A DNA stretch of 64,000 nucleotides from CAZPBN01 sp964584935 (GTDB taxonomy: Bacteria > Acidobacteriota > Aminicenantia > Aminicenantales > Aminicenantaceae). The notes beneath the pieces are model-generated. The model was not told the DNA's origin, did not search any database, and saw only the letters and a list, made by a program, of their open reading frames with translations. A program made the translations under genes and the position numbers. Every line of letters begins with the position of its first letter. Positions within the stretch are counted from its first letter, which is position 1. The stretch is taken from assembly GCA_964584935.1 (NCBI GenBank), contig CAZPBN010000010.1, positions 1 through 64,000 on the forward strand. Direction: 5' to 3'. This document shows, piece after piece, positions 17,876-26,690 of this stretch.

Positions 17876-17914
17876 GTGTCCGGAGATGAACACTGTGTAT
17901 CCGAATTCGAACAC
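17876..17914 (-). promoter_or_regulatory. Tandem palindromic operator-like sites
   Basis: Two adjacent dyads with GTGT...ACAC ends occur at 17876-17893 and 17895-17914; the second has a near-perfect core TCGAATTCGA. They sit about 38-90 bases upstream of the -24 box, a normal place for enhancer-binding-protein sites. Confidence 0.55.
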
Positions 17915-18133
17915 TAAAAATATTTAACTGGATTGAAACTTTTATAAAGTTCTTATTCGTTTAAAATTTTTTCTATAAGCATTTTTTTTATTTTTTGGTA
18001 TGTTTCCTCTTTGTTTGTCTTCCCGAAAAAGCATTTCTTTACTTGCTTTGCTGAAAGAGATGTTTTTTTTTACAGATGGGTTTGTTTTTTGCCGACAATA
18101 CATTTCCTAATAATCTGGACACCCTAAGCTTTT

Positions 18134-20134
18134 TCACTTTTTACTGATTGGAAATACAATCCGGATTTCTGTCTCCTTTTTTGTTTTTATGGATAATTTC
18201 CCATTTAATTGTTCAGTTAAAATAAAGACCAGATTTAAGCCCAACGTTTCGAATTTTTTATTGTCAATATCTTTGGGCAGACCAATGCCATTGTCTTTCA
18301 CTTTGATTTCATACTGACCGTTTTCTGAACAGTGAAAAGAAACAATCAATTTGCCTTTAGATCTGCCGGCAAAGGCATGCTTTAGTGCATTGGTGATGAG
18401 TTCATTCAAAATCAAACCGCAGGGAATAGCCCGATTGATGTCAATATTGATGTTTTCATCGATTATGAAGGAACGGCTAATTTTTGTGGAGGGAGCATAG
18501 ATTTGAAGTAATTTTTCTGCAAGCGTTTTAACGTAGTCTTGCATGTCAATTTTGGAGTAAGATCCTGATTGATAAAGTTTTTCGTGGACCATAGCCATGG
18601 CATAAATCCGGTCTTTGCTTTCTTTAAATGCATCAATGGCTTGTTCTTTTGATCGCAGGCAAGATGACTGAAGATTGAGCAAGCTGGTGATGACATTCAG
18701 ATTGTTTTTCACCCGATGGTGGACTTCTTTTAACAGGATTTCTTTTTCTTTTAAGTTCTTCCTGATCTGATTTTCTGCCTGTTTGCGTTCCGTGACGTCA
18801 CGAATTATCCCCTGTGTGGCTATTCCTCCTTTATAATTAATATAGGAAACAGATGCTTCAACTTCTAATTCTTTGCCATCTTTAGAAAAGGCCGTAAATT
18901 CATATTTAGGAATTAATATATCTCCTCTGGAGGATCGCATGAGTCGATCTTCGACTAGCGGTCTGCTTCTCGGTGCCACTAACTGGATAAAATCGAAGTC
19001 AGGCTTATTCACTTCTTCAAGAGAATAACCAAACATCTGCTCAAATTTTTTATTGATGATTTTAAATTTCCGCTTGTACAACAAGTAGATGCCATCGTTG
19101 GAGTTTTCGATAATGGAACGGTATTTTCGTTCACTCTCCCGGAGGGCTTCCTCTGCGCGCCTGCGCTCGGTTATATCAAGAATTTGTGCTATCGTTTTCA
19201 TTTTGTTTTGAGAATCTTTCACAACAGTGGAACTGATCTCCACTCGCCTTTTTTCTCCATTTTTTCTTACAATATTAAATTCATACCGGGGAGGAACCAC
19301 TTCACCTCGCTGGCGTTTTTTGTAACGCTCGTCTACCAACAGTTTACTTTCTTTGTCTAAAAACTTTCTGAAGTCGGAGCCTATGATTTCCTCCCGTTTC
19401 CTATCAAGTATCTGACAAAGAACATCGTTCACATAGATAAACTTGTAATCTTCACCCACAATCAAGATTCCGTTGTGTGAATATTCCACTACAGCTCGAT
19501 AATGCTCTTCCCTTTCCCGAAGATTCTCCTCTATTTGCTTTCGTTTGCTGATATCATTGAACATGACCTGTATGGCAGGCTTTCCACTGTACACTAAGGG
19601 GATACCAGTAACCTCAACATCTATTGTTTGGCCATCTTTGCGTATAAATTTCTCTTCCGATAAGGGAGCGATCTCCCAGGATTTAGTTATCATTTTTATC
19701 CGTGATTTCACTTTATTACGAAAATCCGGATGAACAAATTCCAGTACATTTTTACCAAGGATTTTATCTTTTGTGTCATAACCTAATAACTTTAATACAG
19801 CCGGATTAACATATAGAATCTCTCTCTTGCTGTGGATAGCAACACCATAGGTGCTGTTTTCGACAAGAAGGCGGTATTTTTCTTCGCTTTCCTCAAGTGT
19901 TTCTTTTACTTGCTTGCCTTCTTGGAGAATTCTGTCTTTGTCATTTAACAGTTCTTTGATATCATCAGCCATAAGGTTCAATCCCACTAATAACTCAGTG
20001 AATTCATTCTCTTCTTCAGGAATAGGTATGGATTCTGAAGAATCTCCCATGGCGTATTTCTGTAATAGGGGAGATAGCTGATGAAGCTGATTTAACACAG
20101 AGAATTTATATTTATTAAGTTTTGAATTGTCCAT
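18134..20134 (-). CDS. Triple-PAS sensor histidine kinase (HisKA_2 type)
   Basis: The 666-aa protein has no transmembrane segment, so it senses in the cytoplasm. A short N-terminal helical region is followed by three PAS/PAC repeats (about residues 80-200, 205-325, 330-450), then a HisKA_2 dimerisation domain with phospho-acceptor HHRVKNNLNVITSLL and an HATPase domain (NELITNALKHAF, DNGIGLPKD, LGLNLV). This kinase class often works without a standard receiver partner; no response regulator is adjacent. A GGGAGGGAT ribosome site overlaps the end of an upstream STAS-like remnant. Confidence 0.93.
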   Translation of the reverse strand: MDNSKLNKYKFSVLNQLHQLSPLLQKYAMGDSSESIPIPEEENEFTELLVGLNLMADDIKELLNDKDRILQEGKQVKETLEESEEKYRLLVENSTYGVAIHSKREILYVNPAVLKLLGYDTKDKILGKNVLEFVHPDFRNKVKSRIKMITKSWEIAPLSEEKFIRKDGQTIDVEVTGIPLVYSGKPAIQVMFNDISKRKQIEENLREREEHYRAVVEYSHNGILIVGEDYKFIYVNDVLCQILDRKREEIIGSDFRKFLDKESKLLVDERYKKRQRGEVVPPRYEFNIVRKNGEKRRVEISSTVVKDSQNKMKTIAQILDITERRRAEEALRESERKYRSIIENSNDGIYLLYKRKFKIINKKFEQMFGYSLEEVNKPDFDFIQLVAPRSRPLVEDRLMRSSRGDILIPKYEFTAFSKDGKELEVEASVSYINYKGGIATQGIIRDVTERKQAENQIRKNLKEKEILLKEVHHRVKNNLNVITSLLNLQSSCLRSKEQAIDAFKESKDRIYAMAMVHEKLYQSGSYSKIDMQDYVKTLAEKLLQIYAPSTKISRSFIIDENINIDINRAIPCGLILNELITNALKHAFAGRSKGKLIVSFHCSENGQYEIKVKDNGIGLPKDIDNKKFETLGLNLVFILTEQLNGKLSIKTKKETEIRIVFPISKK

Positions 20135-20138
20135 TTTA

Positions 20139-20333
20139 TTATCCCTCCCTTAACCATTTAAGGGCTTCCGTCTCAGATTCAAAATACCTTGCTTTCTTAA
20201 CTCCAGAAAATTTTATTATAAACGAGCCAATGACTCTTGTCATAGTCTTTATGCCAATATATGCTACCTTTTCAAGTTTCTCAAATGGCAGCAGTTGAGA
20301 ATAAATTTTTCTAGCTCCCGATGATGCTTTCGT
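20139..20333 (-). pseudogene. C-terminal remnant of a SpoIIAA/STAS-like protein
   Basis: An open stretch of about 64 codons without any start codon encodes the end of a STAS/SEC14-like (SpoIIAA-like) protein: KVAYIGIKTMTRVIG, then ARYFESETEALKWLREG at the end. Intact members are about 120-140 aa, so the first half is lost. Its stop codon is 4 bases before the histidine kinase ATG, so it was probably the upstream gene of that kinase. A stop lies immediately upstream of the frame. Confidence 0.6.
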
Positions 20334-20401
20334 TTATAAGTTTATTCAGTTTAAATTTTAAGTTTTTCGTCATTTATTGTAAATAAATAATTAATTATTT
20401 T

Positions 20402-20566
20402 TTACTCTTTTCCTTTAGCCGGAAGATTATTATACCATGTGAAATAAAGCACGGCAGCTAGAATAAGGGTTGCCCATGTCCAGGCAGAAATAATGTCTTC
20501 AAATGAAAGACCGGCAATGAAGGCGACGATAAGAGCTGCCACAGATGCGAGCTGTCCTATCCTCAC
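20402..20566 (-). CDS. Possible small two-helix membrane protein
   Basis: From a GTG at 20566 the frame encodes 54 residues with two hydrophobic helices (about residues 6-23 and 28-45) and a basic end. No ATG or good ribosome site is seen; the frame is open further upstream to a stop near 20610. It could be the tail of a gene whose start was lost when the IS91-like sequence arrived. I do not recognise a family. Confidence 0.35.
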   Translation of the reverse strand: MRIGQLASVAALIVAFIAGLSFEDIISAWTWATLILAAVLYFTWYNNLPAKGKE

Positions 20567-20591
20567 TAATTTTTTCTGAGAAAGATATTTT

Positions 20592-21247
20592 CTATTGTCT
20601 TGTCTTCTTTTTTATGCTCAAATCGGCGAACCGGATATCCTGATTTGTCATTTTGTCATGGGGTTTAACCTTATTCTGGAATCCCCTGTTTTTCACCACA
20701 TAGTCGCCCACCTCAATCCCCTGAATAACTCGGATCTGCATTGGAACAACTCTGTCAATAGTCCGACCCTCAGGCGTTTGAATGATCAAATGCTCCTTAT
20801 TTCCGGATTCAAAAAGGAGCCAATCCGTCCAGGATCTCTTGATTGCCACCACTTTTCCCTGGTAGGGAAAGTAGCTGTCTCTGATATATTTGGTTACTGA
20901 GCAAGCAAATCCAGTGAAAAAGAGCACGATGACGCGGTTCAAGTGTTGTTGAAAAAGAGGAGAGCTGACAAGCGGTGGTTTCTTCAAGCAAAGCATCCTG
21001 GGGATGGTGAAGACCACCTGTCGGTGAGGGGTGTCCAGGATGAGTTTCTCCTGTATCCACTCACCCCATTCCTCGCGGCGCTTGGCATGACAGGAGGGAC
21101 AAAAGCCTCTGGTCTTGCAGGAAAACATAACAAGTCTTTCCGCCCCGCAATCAGGACATCGGATCCGCGCAAATCCACACTTTGGATTGCCGCAGTCCAA
21201 GTATTTCTCTACCGTATCCTTAACCACAGAACGAAGGAAGCCATATA
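20592..21247 (-). pseudogene. IS91-family transposase N-terminus joined to unrelated coding tail
   Basis: From 21247 down to about 20905 the frame is the start of an IS91-type transposase: YLDCG, a zinc-binding CPDCG...CPSCHAKRREEW module and the HRQVVFTIPRML motif. No start codon precedes it. At about 20900 the similarity ends, and the same frame continues into ~100 residues of a different, SH3/KOW-like sequence (FPYQGKVVAIKRSW, VIQGIEVGDYVV) that I cannot assign. The catalytic tyrosine region is absent. A 56-bp segment (21190-21245) recurs with one mismatch at 31191-31246. This is a chimeric remnant, not a working transposase. Confidence 0.75.
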
Positions 21248-21309
21248 GGCTTTATTCTTTTATTATCAATAAATTAAATTCGGCCCGACCTCATTTCACA
21301 TTGAGTTAA

Positions 21310-24057
21310 CTATTCCTGGAAAGTGATCCGAAAAGAGGTGCCATTTTCCCGGCTCAGTTGGATATCCCCGTCTATTTGTTCCACCAAGGAAGTTACCAGC
21401 TGCATCCCCATGGATGTGGCTTTTAGGAAATCCAGGTCTTTAGGGAAACCTACGCCGCTATCGCTGATTTGAAGCTCATACCCGCTGTCTTTCCTGTGAA
21501 ATTTGACCTGGATCTCTCCTTTCCTCTTATCCGGAAAGGCGTGCTCCAAGGAATTCGAGATCAACTCATTGACAATCAGCCCCAAAGGCACCGCTTTATT
21601 GATATCGATAAAGACATTTTTTATATCTTTTTTTATTTTCACTCTTTCCATTTTACCCCGGTAGCAACTAAAAAGATGGGTGGATATCTGTTCGATGTAT
21701 TGACTGAAATCGATACTTGCTAAATCTTCTGATTTGTACAGTCTATCATGAACCAAAGCCATAGATTGAACGCGCTTCCGGGTATTCTGGAGCGCCTCGG
21801 CAGCCCTTTTATCTTCAATCCGTTTAGACTGAATGTTGAGGAGACTGGAAATGACCTGCATGTTGTTTTTAACCCGGTGGTGAATCTCCCTCAGGAGCAC
21901 TTCCTTCTCCTTCAGGTTTTTCTGAATCTGCTCCTCCGCTTTCTTGCGTTCGGTGATGTCCCGAGCGATGGAGAGAACATGTGGTTCGGTATTTAACCGG
22001 AACAAATGGGAACTGATTTCCACATGTATTTGGGAGCCGTCCTTGGCTACATGTTTCATTTCAAAAGTGATATGTCTCTTGTCGTACAGTTTCTTCATGA
22101 TATCCGGCACGTTTTCTCTAATTTGAGGCTCATCAATATCCAGTGGAGACATCTTCTTAAACTCATTTTTTGTGTAACCCAGCATACGGCAGGCGACATC
22201 ATTGACCTCCACGAATTTCCCGGGCATCCCATCTTTTCTCAGTTTGTGGAGGAACATGGCATCGTTGGCATTGTTGAATATTTCCCGGAACTTTTTCTCA
22301 CTCTCCCGCAGCTCATTCTCTGCTTCCCGGCGTTTGTTTTCCCCTTCAATGGAATGCAGGGCGAAGGAAATATCCCTCCCCATCTCTTTAAGCAAACTCT
22401 GCTCCTCTTTGTTGGCGGCATGTTTTTTTGGTAAACGAATCACCAGTAAACCATATAATTTATCTTTGTATTTCAGGGGAAGAGTAGCTCCGGTCTCTCC
22501 TTTATACTTATGGGACAAAGGACAAGGAGGACAATTTTTATCCGGCTCTTTGGTGATAACCAGATCCTGCTTTTCCACAGCCTTTCGGCCGCAGGGAGGA
22601 AGTTCTCCTTTTTTCATCTTCTCAACTGCCGGCGAAAAACTCTTACCCAGGCCATTTTCGGCAGATATTTCCAGCTTTTGTTTGCTGTCCAGAAGAGCGA
22701 TCCACACATGGCTGTATCCCCGGCTTTCCATCAGGTATTCACAGCTCTTCTGGATGAGCTTCTTCTTATCTTTCTCGTAAGTGATGAGTTGGTTTATATT
22801 CCGGATGGCCCGCAGCACACTGTTGAGATGAGTGATTCTTTCTTCGGCCCGATGGCTCTCTGTAATTTTTCCCAAACGTTCGGCAACGGCATCGATCAAA
22901 TCTCTTTCTTCTTTCAAAAAAGGTCCTTCATCAAGTGGGGGCATTTTCTCTAAATAGCCCACTTCCACCTCCCCGGCTTTTTTTCCGTGAACTTGAATAC
23001 CGACTTTCTGCCTCCAGGAAGTCCTTTTGAAGTTATCTGTTTTGTACTCATCCCCGTCGATGGAAATCCGGGCACACGTGATTTCCGGGTACTGCCAGGA
23101 CTTTCGAATCAAACAGCAGGCTTCTTGGAATATCTCATCCAGAGAACTCTCTTGTTCCACAAGCTGGGATATGCCGTAAAGACACCTCAGCTCTTTGACA
23201 CGTTCTTGAAGCTCTCTTACTTCTTTACTGTGCATTTCCAGATTTCTTATCCAGTGGTTTATTTCTGCCACCTCGGGCTTCTGTTTTAAGAGCTTTTCAG
23301 GAGAGATATAATAGAAATTGCTGTAAACTTTGGGGCCGATGACAGCCATAGGATGGGTTCGAAGCACATCCAGCAGAATCTCTGGTTGGAACCTCCGCCG
23401 GTCATACTGGCAGACAGCCATGCATTTGCTTTTGGGCAAGAAATCGTTGAGCTTGTTTTCGTATTCGATCAAACGCTCAGTTCCGGGCAAATTCCGCAGC
23501 GCCCAGGTCATCTCTCCGGTAACTCTTAGCGCATGATAGCCTTCAGACAAAGCTTTTTTCGTTTCTTTTTTCAAAAGTGCAATCATAGCATCCGGGTCGA
23601 ACACCCCTCCTTTCATGTAGGAATCCTGGGAGGTGAGTATCTCCAATTGACCCCAGTCCTTGTAGGGCTTCACCTCCACTCCTGCATCCCGCAGGTAGTT
23701 CAGTATCTTATCCGCTGTCCGGACATCCACGATATAGAGAACCTTTTCTCCCTGATCCAATCCTTGGCGAAGGAAAGGGGTGAAGACCTTGCGGTGTTCC
23801 TCCTCAGTCTGGTAAATGCAGCAGAGATGGTCACCGGGCTGTATTTCTTGGAGGGTCTGTTCAAGAAAGTATTGGGGGAATTTCCCTTTTTCTGATGTTG
23901 ATTTTTCTCCACCTCTGGAGAGGGAAACCGGTTTTTTGCTTAAAGATTTTAATTTTTTTGAATCAGAAACCTTTTGACGCAACCCCTTTAAATCATCGAT
24001 AAGTTGCTTTTTTGTTTTATCCTGGTCCCTTTTCATGGATTTTCTCCCAAAAAACAT
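21310..24057 (-). CDS. MEDS-GAF-PAS sensor histidine kinase
   Basis: The 915-aa protein starts with a Lys-rich region, then a MEDS (DcmR-like) sensory domain at about residues 75-250 (PGDHLCCIYQTEEEH, GEKVLYIVD). Two GAF-like domains follow (about 285-405 and 410-570; the second contains a CPPCPL cysteine pair), then a PAS domain (590-705), a HisKA_2 domain with HHRVKNNMQVISSLL and a C-terminal HATPase (NELISNSLEHAFPD, DSGVGFPKD). There is no membrane helix. MEDS is linked in the literature to sensing of C1 or organic compounds, but the ligand is unknown. It is the second kinase of the same class nearby, with no adjacent receiver gene. Confidence 0.93.
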   Translation of the reverse strand: MFFGRKSMKRDQDKTKKQLIDDLKGLRQKVSDSKKLKSLSKKPVSLSRGGEKSTSEKGKFPQYFLEQTLQEIQPGDHLCCIYQTEEEHRKVFTPFLRQGLDQGEKVLYIVDVRTADKILNYLRDAGVEVKPYKDWGQLEILTSQDSYMKGGVFDPDAMIALLKKETKKALSEGYHALRVTGEMTWALRNLPGTERLIEYENKLNDFLPKSKCMAVCQYDRRRFQPEILLDVLRTHPMAVIGPKVYSNFYYISPEKLLKQKPEVAEINHWIRNLEMHSKEVRELQERVKELRCLYGISQLVEQESSLDEIFQEACCLIRKSWQYPEITCARISIDGDEYKTDNFKRTSWRQKVGIQVHGKKAGEVEVGYLEKMPPLDEGPFLKEERDLIDAVAERLGKITESHRAEERITHLNSVLRAIRNINQLITYEKDKKKLIQKSCEYLMESRGYSHVWIALLDSKQKLEISAENGLGKSFSPAVEKMKKGELPPCGRKAVEKQDLVITKEPDKNCPPCPLSHKYKGETGATLPLKYKDKLYGLLVIRLPKKHAANKEEQSLLKEMGRDISFALHSIEGENKRREAENELRESEKKFREIFNNANDAMFLHKLRKDGMPGKFVEVNDVACRMLGYTKNEFKKMSPLDIDEPQIRENVPDIMKKLYDKRHITFEMKHVAKDGSQIHVEISSHLFRLNTEPHVLSIARDITERKKAEEQIQKNLKEKEVLLREIHHRVKNNMQVISSLLNIQSKRIEDKRAAEALQNTRKRVQSMALVHDRLYKSEDLASIDFSQYIEQISTHLFSCYRGKMERVKIKKDIKNVFIDINKAVPLGLIVNELISNSLEHAFPDKRKGEIQVKFHRKDSGYELQISDSGVGFPKDLDFLKATSMGMQLVTSLVEQIDGDIQLSRENGTSFRITFQE

Positions 24058-24522
24058 TTATTGATTTGAGGTATAAGAATTTCCTTTTTCAGCCTTTTGA
24101 GATTTTGACTCATTTTTGCTCATTTCATTCCCTTTCAACATCACCATAAGCGATATTAAAGAAAATAAAAGAACCCTGTCAAGGAAAAATGTAGAAAAAA
24201 AGAAAAGAGAAGATATTTTTTTCTGTAATAATTAGGGGGTAATTAGGGGGTCGCACCATGCTATCTTTAGATTTATCAATATGTTGAGTTAATTTGATGG
24301 ATGAATAATAGCCCTTAAACCTCTTTTTTAGGGGGGCAAAACAGGAGATGAAAGAAGATGCTAATTTTTTATACCGTTTTCGATGAAATGCAATATTTTT
24401 TGCTTCTTTTCTTTTATGTGTTTTTCATATCCAGGCTTCCGGGGAGACCCGACTGGAAGCCCAAAACGAAATCTATCATTTCGGACAAATTCAGGAAGGA
24501 CTCCCATTGCCTCAAATAAAAA
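24058..24522. other. Intergenic region left of the IS
   Basis: No intact gene is seen. The first part should hold the promoter of the leftward MEDS kinase. An open plus-strand stretch runs into the IS left end (about 24430-24522), possibly the remains of an interrupted gene, but I could not recognise it. Confidence 0.4.
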
Positions 24523-24539
24523 TGTTACTGAAAATCTGG
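24522..24539. repeat. IS left terminal inverted repeat
   Basis: The first ten bases ATGTTACTGA are identical to the reverse complement of the right end (26104-26121), and 14 of 18 positions match overall. The transposase stop codon lies within it. Confidence 0.7.
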
Positions 24540-26064
24540 TCTTTTTTCTATTCCGATAGGCCCGCTCTCAGTTTCTTGAATAACGTCTGAATTAGCGAAA
24601 ATGAGATTTCGCGCCATTATCTGCCGCCAATTGCGAACTCTCCGCTGCAGAGTACGCAGCTGGCCATCTTGAAAGCGCCCCGGGTTTTCATTATGCAAAC
24701 GAATAAAAAGATCCTTGGCTGTAGATTCCGGCGATTCTTGAAGCCAAAGAAGAATGTCTTGCCATACGGTCTCAAACGGATCTTTCCTGGTCCGCCAGTA
24801 ACGCTTTTTTTTTGGGCGGAGTCCGGTGTGTGGGACGGACTTCTCCATATTTCCACATTGTTCCCAATTGTTTTATAAACTGATCAAGGCTGTCACGGCC
24901 GTGATTAATACTATTTTCGCGGCATGCCAGTTCGGCCAGTGCAGTTTGCTGTTCCCGAATACGATGAAGCAGGTCAATGGGATCGAGTAAACGACAGCGG
25001 GATTTTAATTTCTTTTTCGTCTCAATCTGAACTGCAGGATGATTTAGAAGACGCTCACAAGCTGTCATAGGTTTCTCATAGGTTCTTCTTACCTTTGAAC
25101 CGTCTTTTTCTTTCTCTCTGATCTTGAACGACGGCTGGAAATAATTAACATATAAGCGCACGGCTTGAAATTGATTAGCCAGTACCTGACCCGCAATGAT
25201 TCCCGAATACCTGTCATGCCCGGTAAATCGGCGTATAAGGGCGCCGTTTTTCTGTTCCACCCAGGCTTGGTCATTTTTCCGATAAGCTCTTGATCTTGTA
25301 AATTTAATGGAATGGAATTTGCAATAATCGAATACCGTATCGTTGATAAAAGCGCTGTCATTATCGGAATCAATCCCTAGGAGAGGAAAAGGAAGCTGTT
25401 GACGCAAAACGTCCAATGCTTCCACAACAAGTTCTTGGCTTTTGGCTAAAAGAGGAATACATTCGACCCACGCCGAACAGATATCAATGGCTCCAAAACT
25501 GCGGATATAAGATCCTGCGGAAGAGCCGCCATTATGCTCCACAAAGTCAATCTCAAGATATCCGGGAGGAGGATCATCCCAGTCTGAAAAGGTTCTAATT
25601 TGGACATTTGTGCTGGCTTTCTTAGGCTTTCGCCGTTTTCTTTTTTTTACTTTGACTTCTTTTCGAATAGGCTGCAGGAGCCTGTCTATCGTTGCTGCAC
25701 TTGCTGAAGGAAGACGCCGGCGGACTTCCGGATCAAGCTTTAAATGATTATGACGCTCCATTGATTCCAAGAGAGTTGGCAAAACGGCTTTCAGCCTTTT
25801 TCCGCATATTCTGTCTCCAGCTTCCCAAAGGACAATGAGTGCCTCTCTAACCGCTTCATTGTAAATACGATTGCCGGGTTTCTTATCGACAGGAAATTCA
25901 GGACGCTTACTCAACAGCCTTATGGCATGCTTTCGATGGTATTTAGTCAATGCAATGAATTCATCCAAAATCCTTGATTTCTCCTTCTTCATAGAAATAT
26001 GATAACGGCCCTTAAGAACTTGAATCAATTCATTTTTTGCGCTTTTGCTCATTTGCTTGGTCAT
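24525..26064 (-). CDS. DDE integrase-core transposase, split by a frameshift at A9
   Basis: The first frame (26064 to 24772, 430 aa) has an N-terminal DNA-binding region and a catalytic core with the three acidic residues in YLEIDFVEH, GIDSDND and AWVEQKNG. The family's C-terminal domain (YWRTRKDPFE, then GRFQDGQLRTLQRRVRNW) is encoded in the other frame and ends at 24525. The frames meet at nine consecutive A's on the coding strand (T9 at 24805-24813): after CCC AAA AAA AAA the first frame runs only about a dozen more codons. Removing one A, or transcriptional slippage on A9, restores a ~510-aa protein. It may therefore be a broken copy or one that uses slippage. Confidence 0.82.
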
Positions 26065-26103
26065 GATGACTCCTTTTTCGGTAACATTTTTGATGAGGCA
26101 AAA

Positions 26104-26121
26104 CCATTATCTCAGTAACAT
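26104..26121. repeat. IS right terminal inverted repeat
   Basis: Reverse complement of the left end in its outer ten bases (TCAGTAACAT on the plus strand) and at 14 of 18 positions overall. It lies 40 bases upstream of the transposase ATG. Confidence 0.7.
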
Positions 26122-26126
26122 AATAA

Positions 26127-26690
26127 GTGAGTCAATGCGCTCGTACTGTGCTGCTGGAAATGTATGATCCGGCAAGCCTGGTGGTGCGGGCCGCGGTCCC
26201 TGAAAAACACGCGGCTGAAATCAAAGCGGGAATGCCCGTGAATGTGATACTGGATGTTTATCCCCATGAAACCTTTCAAGGACAGGTTGACCGTGTTTAC
26301 CCTTATCTTGACTCCCGCTTTCGGACCCGGACCATGGAAATTTCATTGGACCCATCCATAGACCTCCTGCCCGGAATGTTCGCCCGGCTGGAAGTGGTGG
26401 TCAAGAAGATTGATGATGCCGTGGTTGTGCCTGTAGAAGCAGTGGTTACAGGGCCTGACGGCCCGGCTGTTTTTATTGTGAAGGAAGGAATGGCCCTGGA
26501 AAAGTCAGTGGAAACAGGAATTGAGGAAAAGAACCGAGTCCAGATCATTTCCGGCATCCAGGCCGGAGATATGGTCATTATTGCCGGAGGTGAAAAGATC
26601 AAAAACAGAACGCAGATAAGTCTTTCTGAGAAGAAAGATGCTGATCTGCCTGAAAAGAAACCGGATAATCCAAAAGGCGGCGGGCAATGA
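26127..26690 (+). pseudogene. C-terminal part of an RND efflux periplasmic adaptor
   Basis: From about 26145 the frame matches the second half of HlyD/AcrA-type membrane fusion proteins: the beta-barrel segment DPASLVVRAAVPEKHAAEIKAGMPV, FQGQVDRVYP, LLPGMFARLEV and VVVPVEAVV, then the membrane-proximal domain GIQAGDMVIIAGGEKI. The signal peptide, lipoyl and coiled-coil domains are missing; the gene is cut just right of the IS end at 26121. Its stop overlaps the start of the pump gene by 4 bases, so it was the adaptor of that pump. GC content is clearly higher than in the surrounding kinase and core genes. Confidence 0.85.

Larger units (their letters stand above)
24522..26121 (-). mobile_element. 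1.6-kb insertion sequence with integrase-core transposase
   Basis: A transposase gene read leftward is bounded by imperfect 18-bp terminal inverted repeats (24522-24539 and 26104-26121). No convincing target-site duplication is visible: the flanks read ATAAAAA on the left and TAATAAG on the right. Right of it lies a decapitated efflux adaptor gene, so this insertion or a later deletion removed that gene's start. The DDE integrase-like transposase resembles ISNCY-type elements; the exact family cannot be assigned without a search. Confidence 0.75.

Noticed and set aside
22202..22780. A 192-codon plus frame inside the MEDS kinase gene
   Set aside because: Antisense to clear GAF/PAS coding sequence; Ser/Phe-rich composition typical of a shadow.
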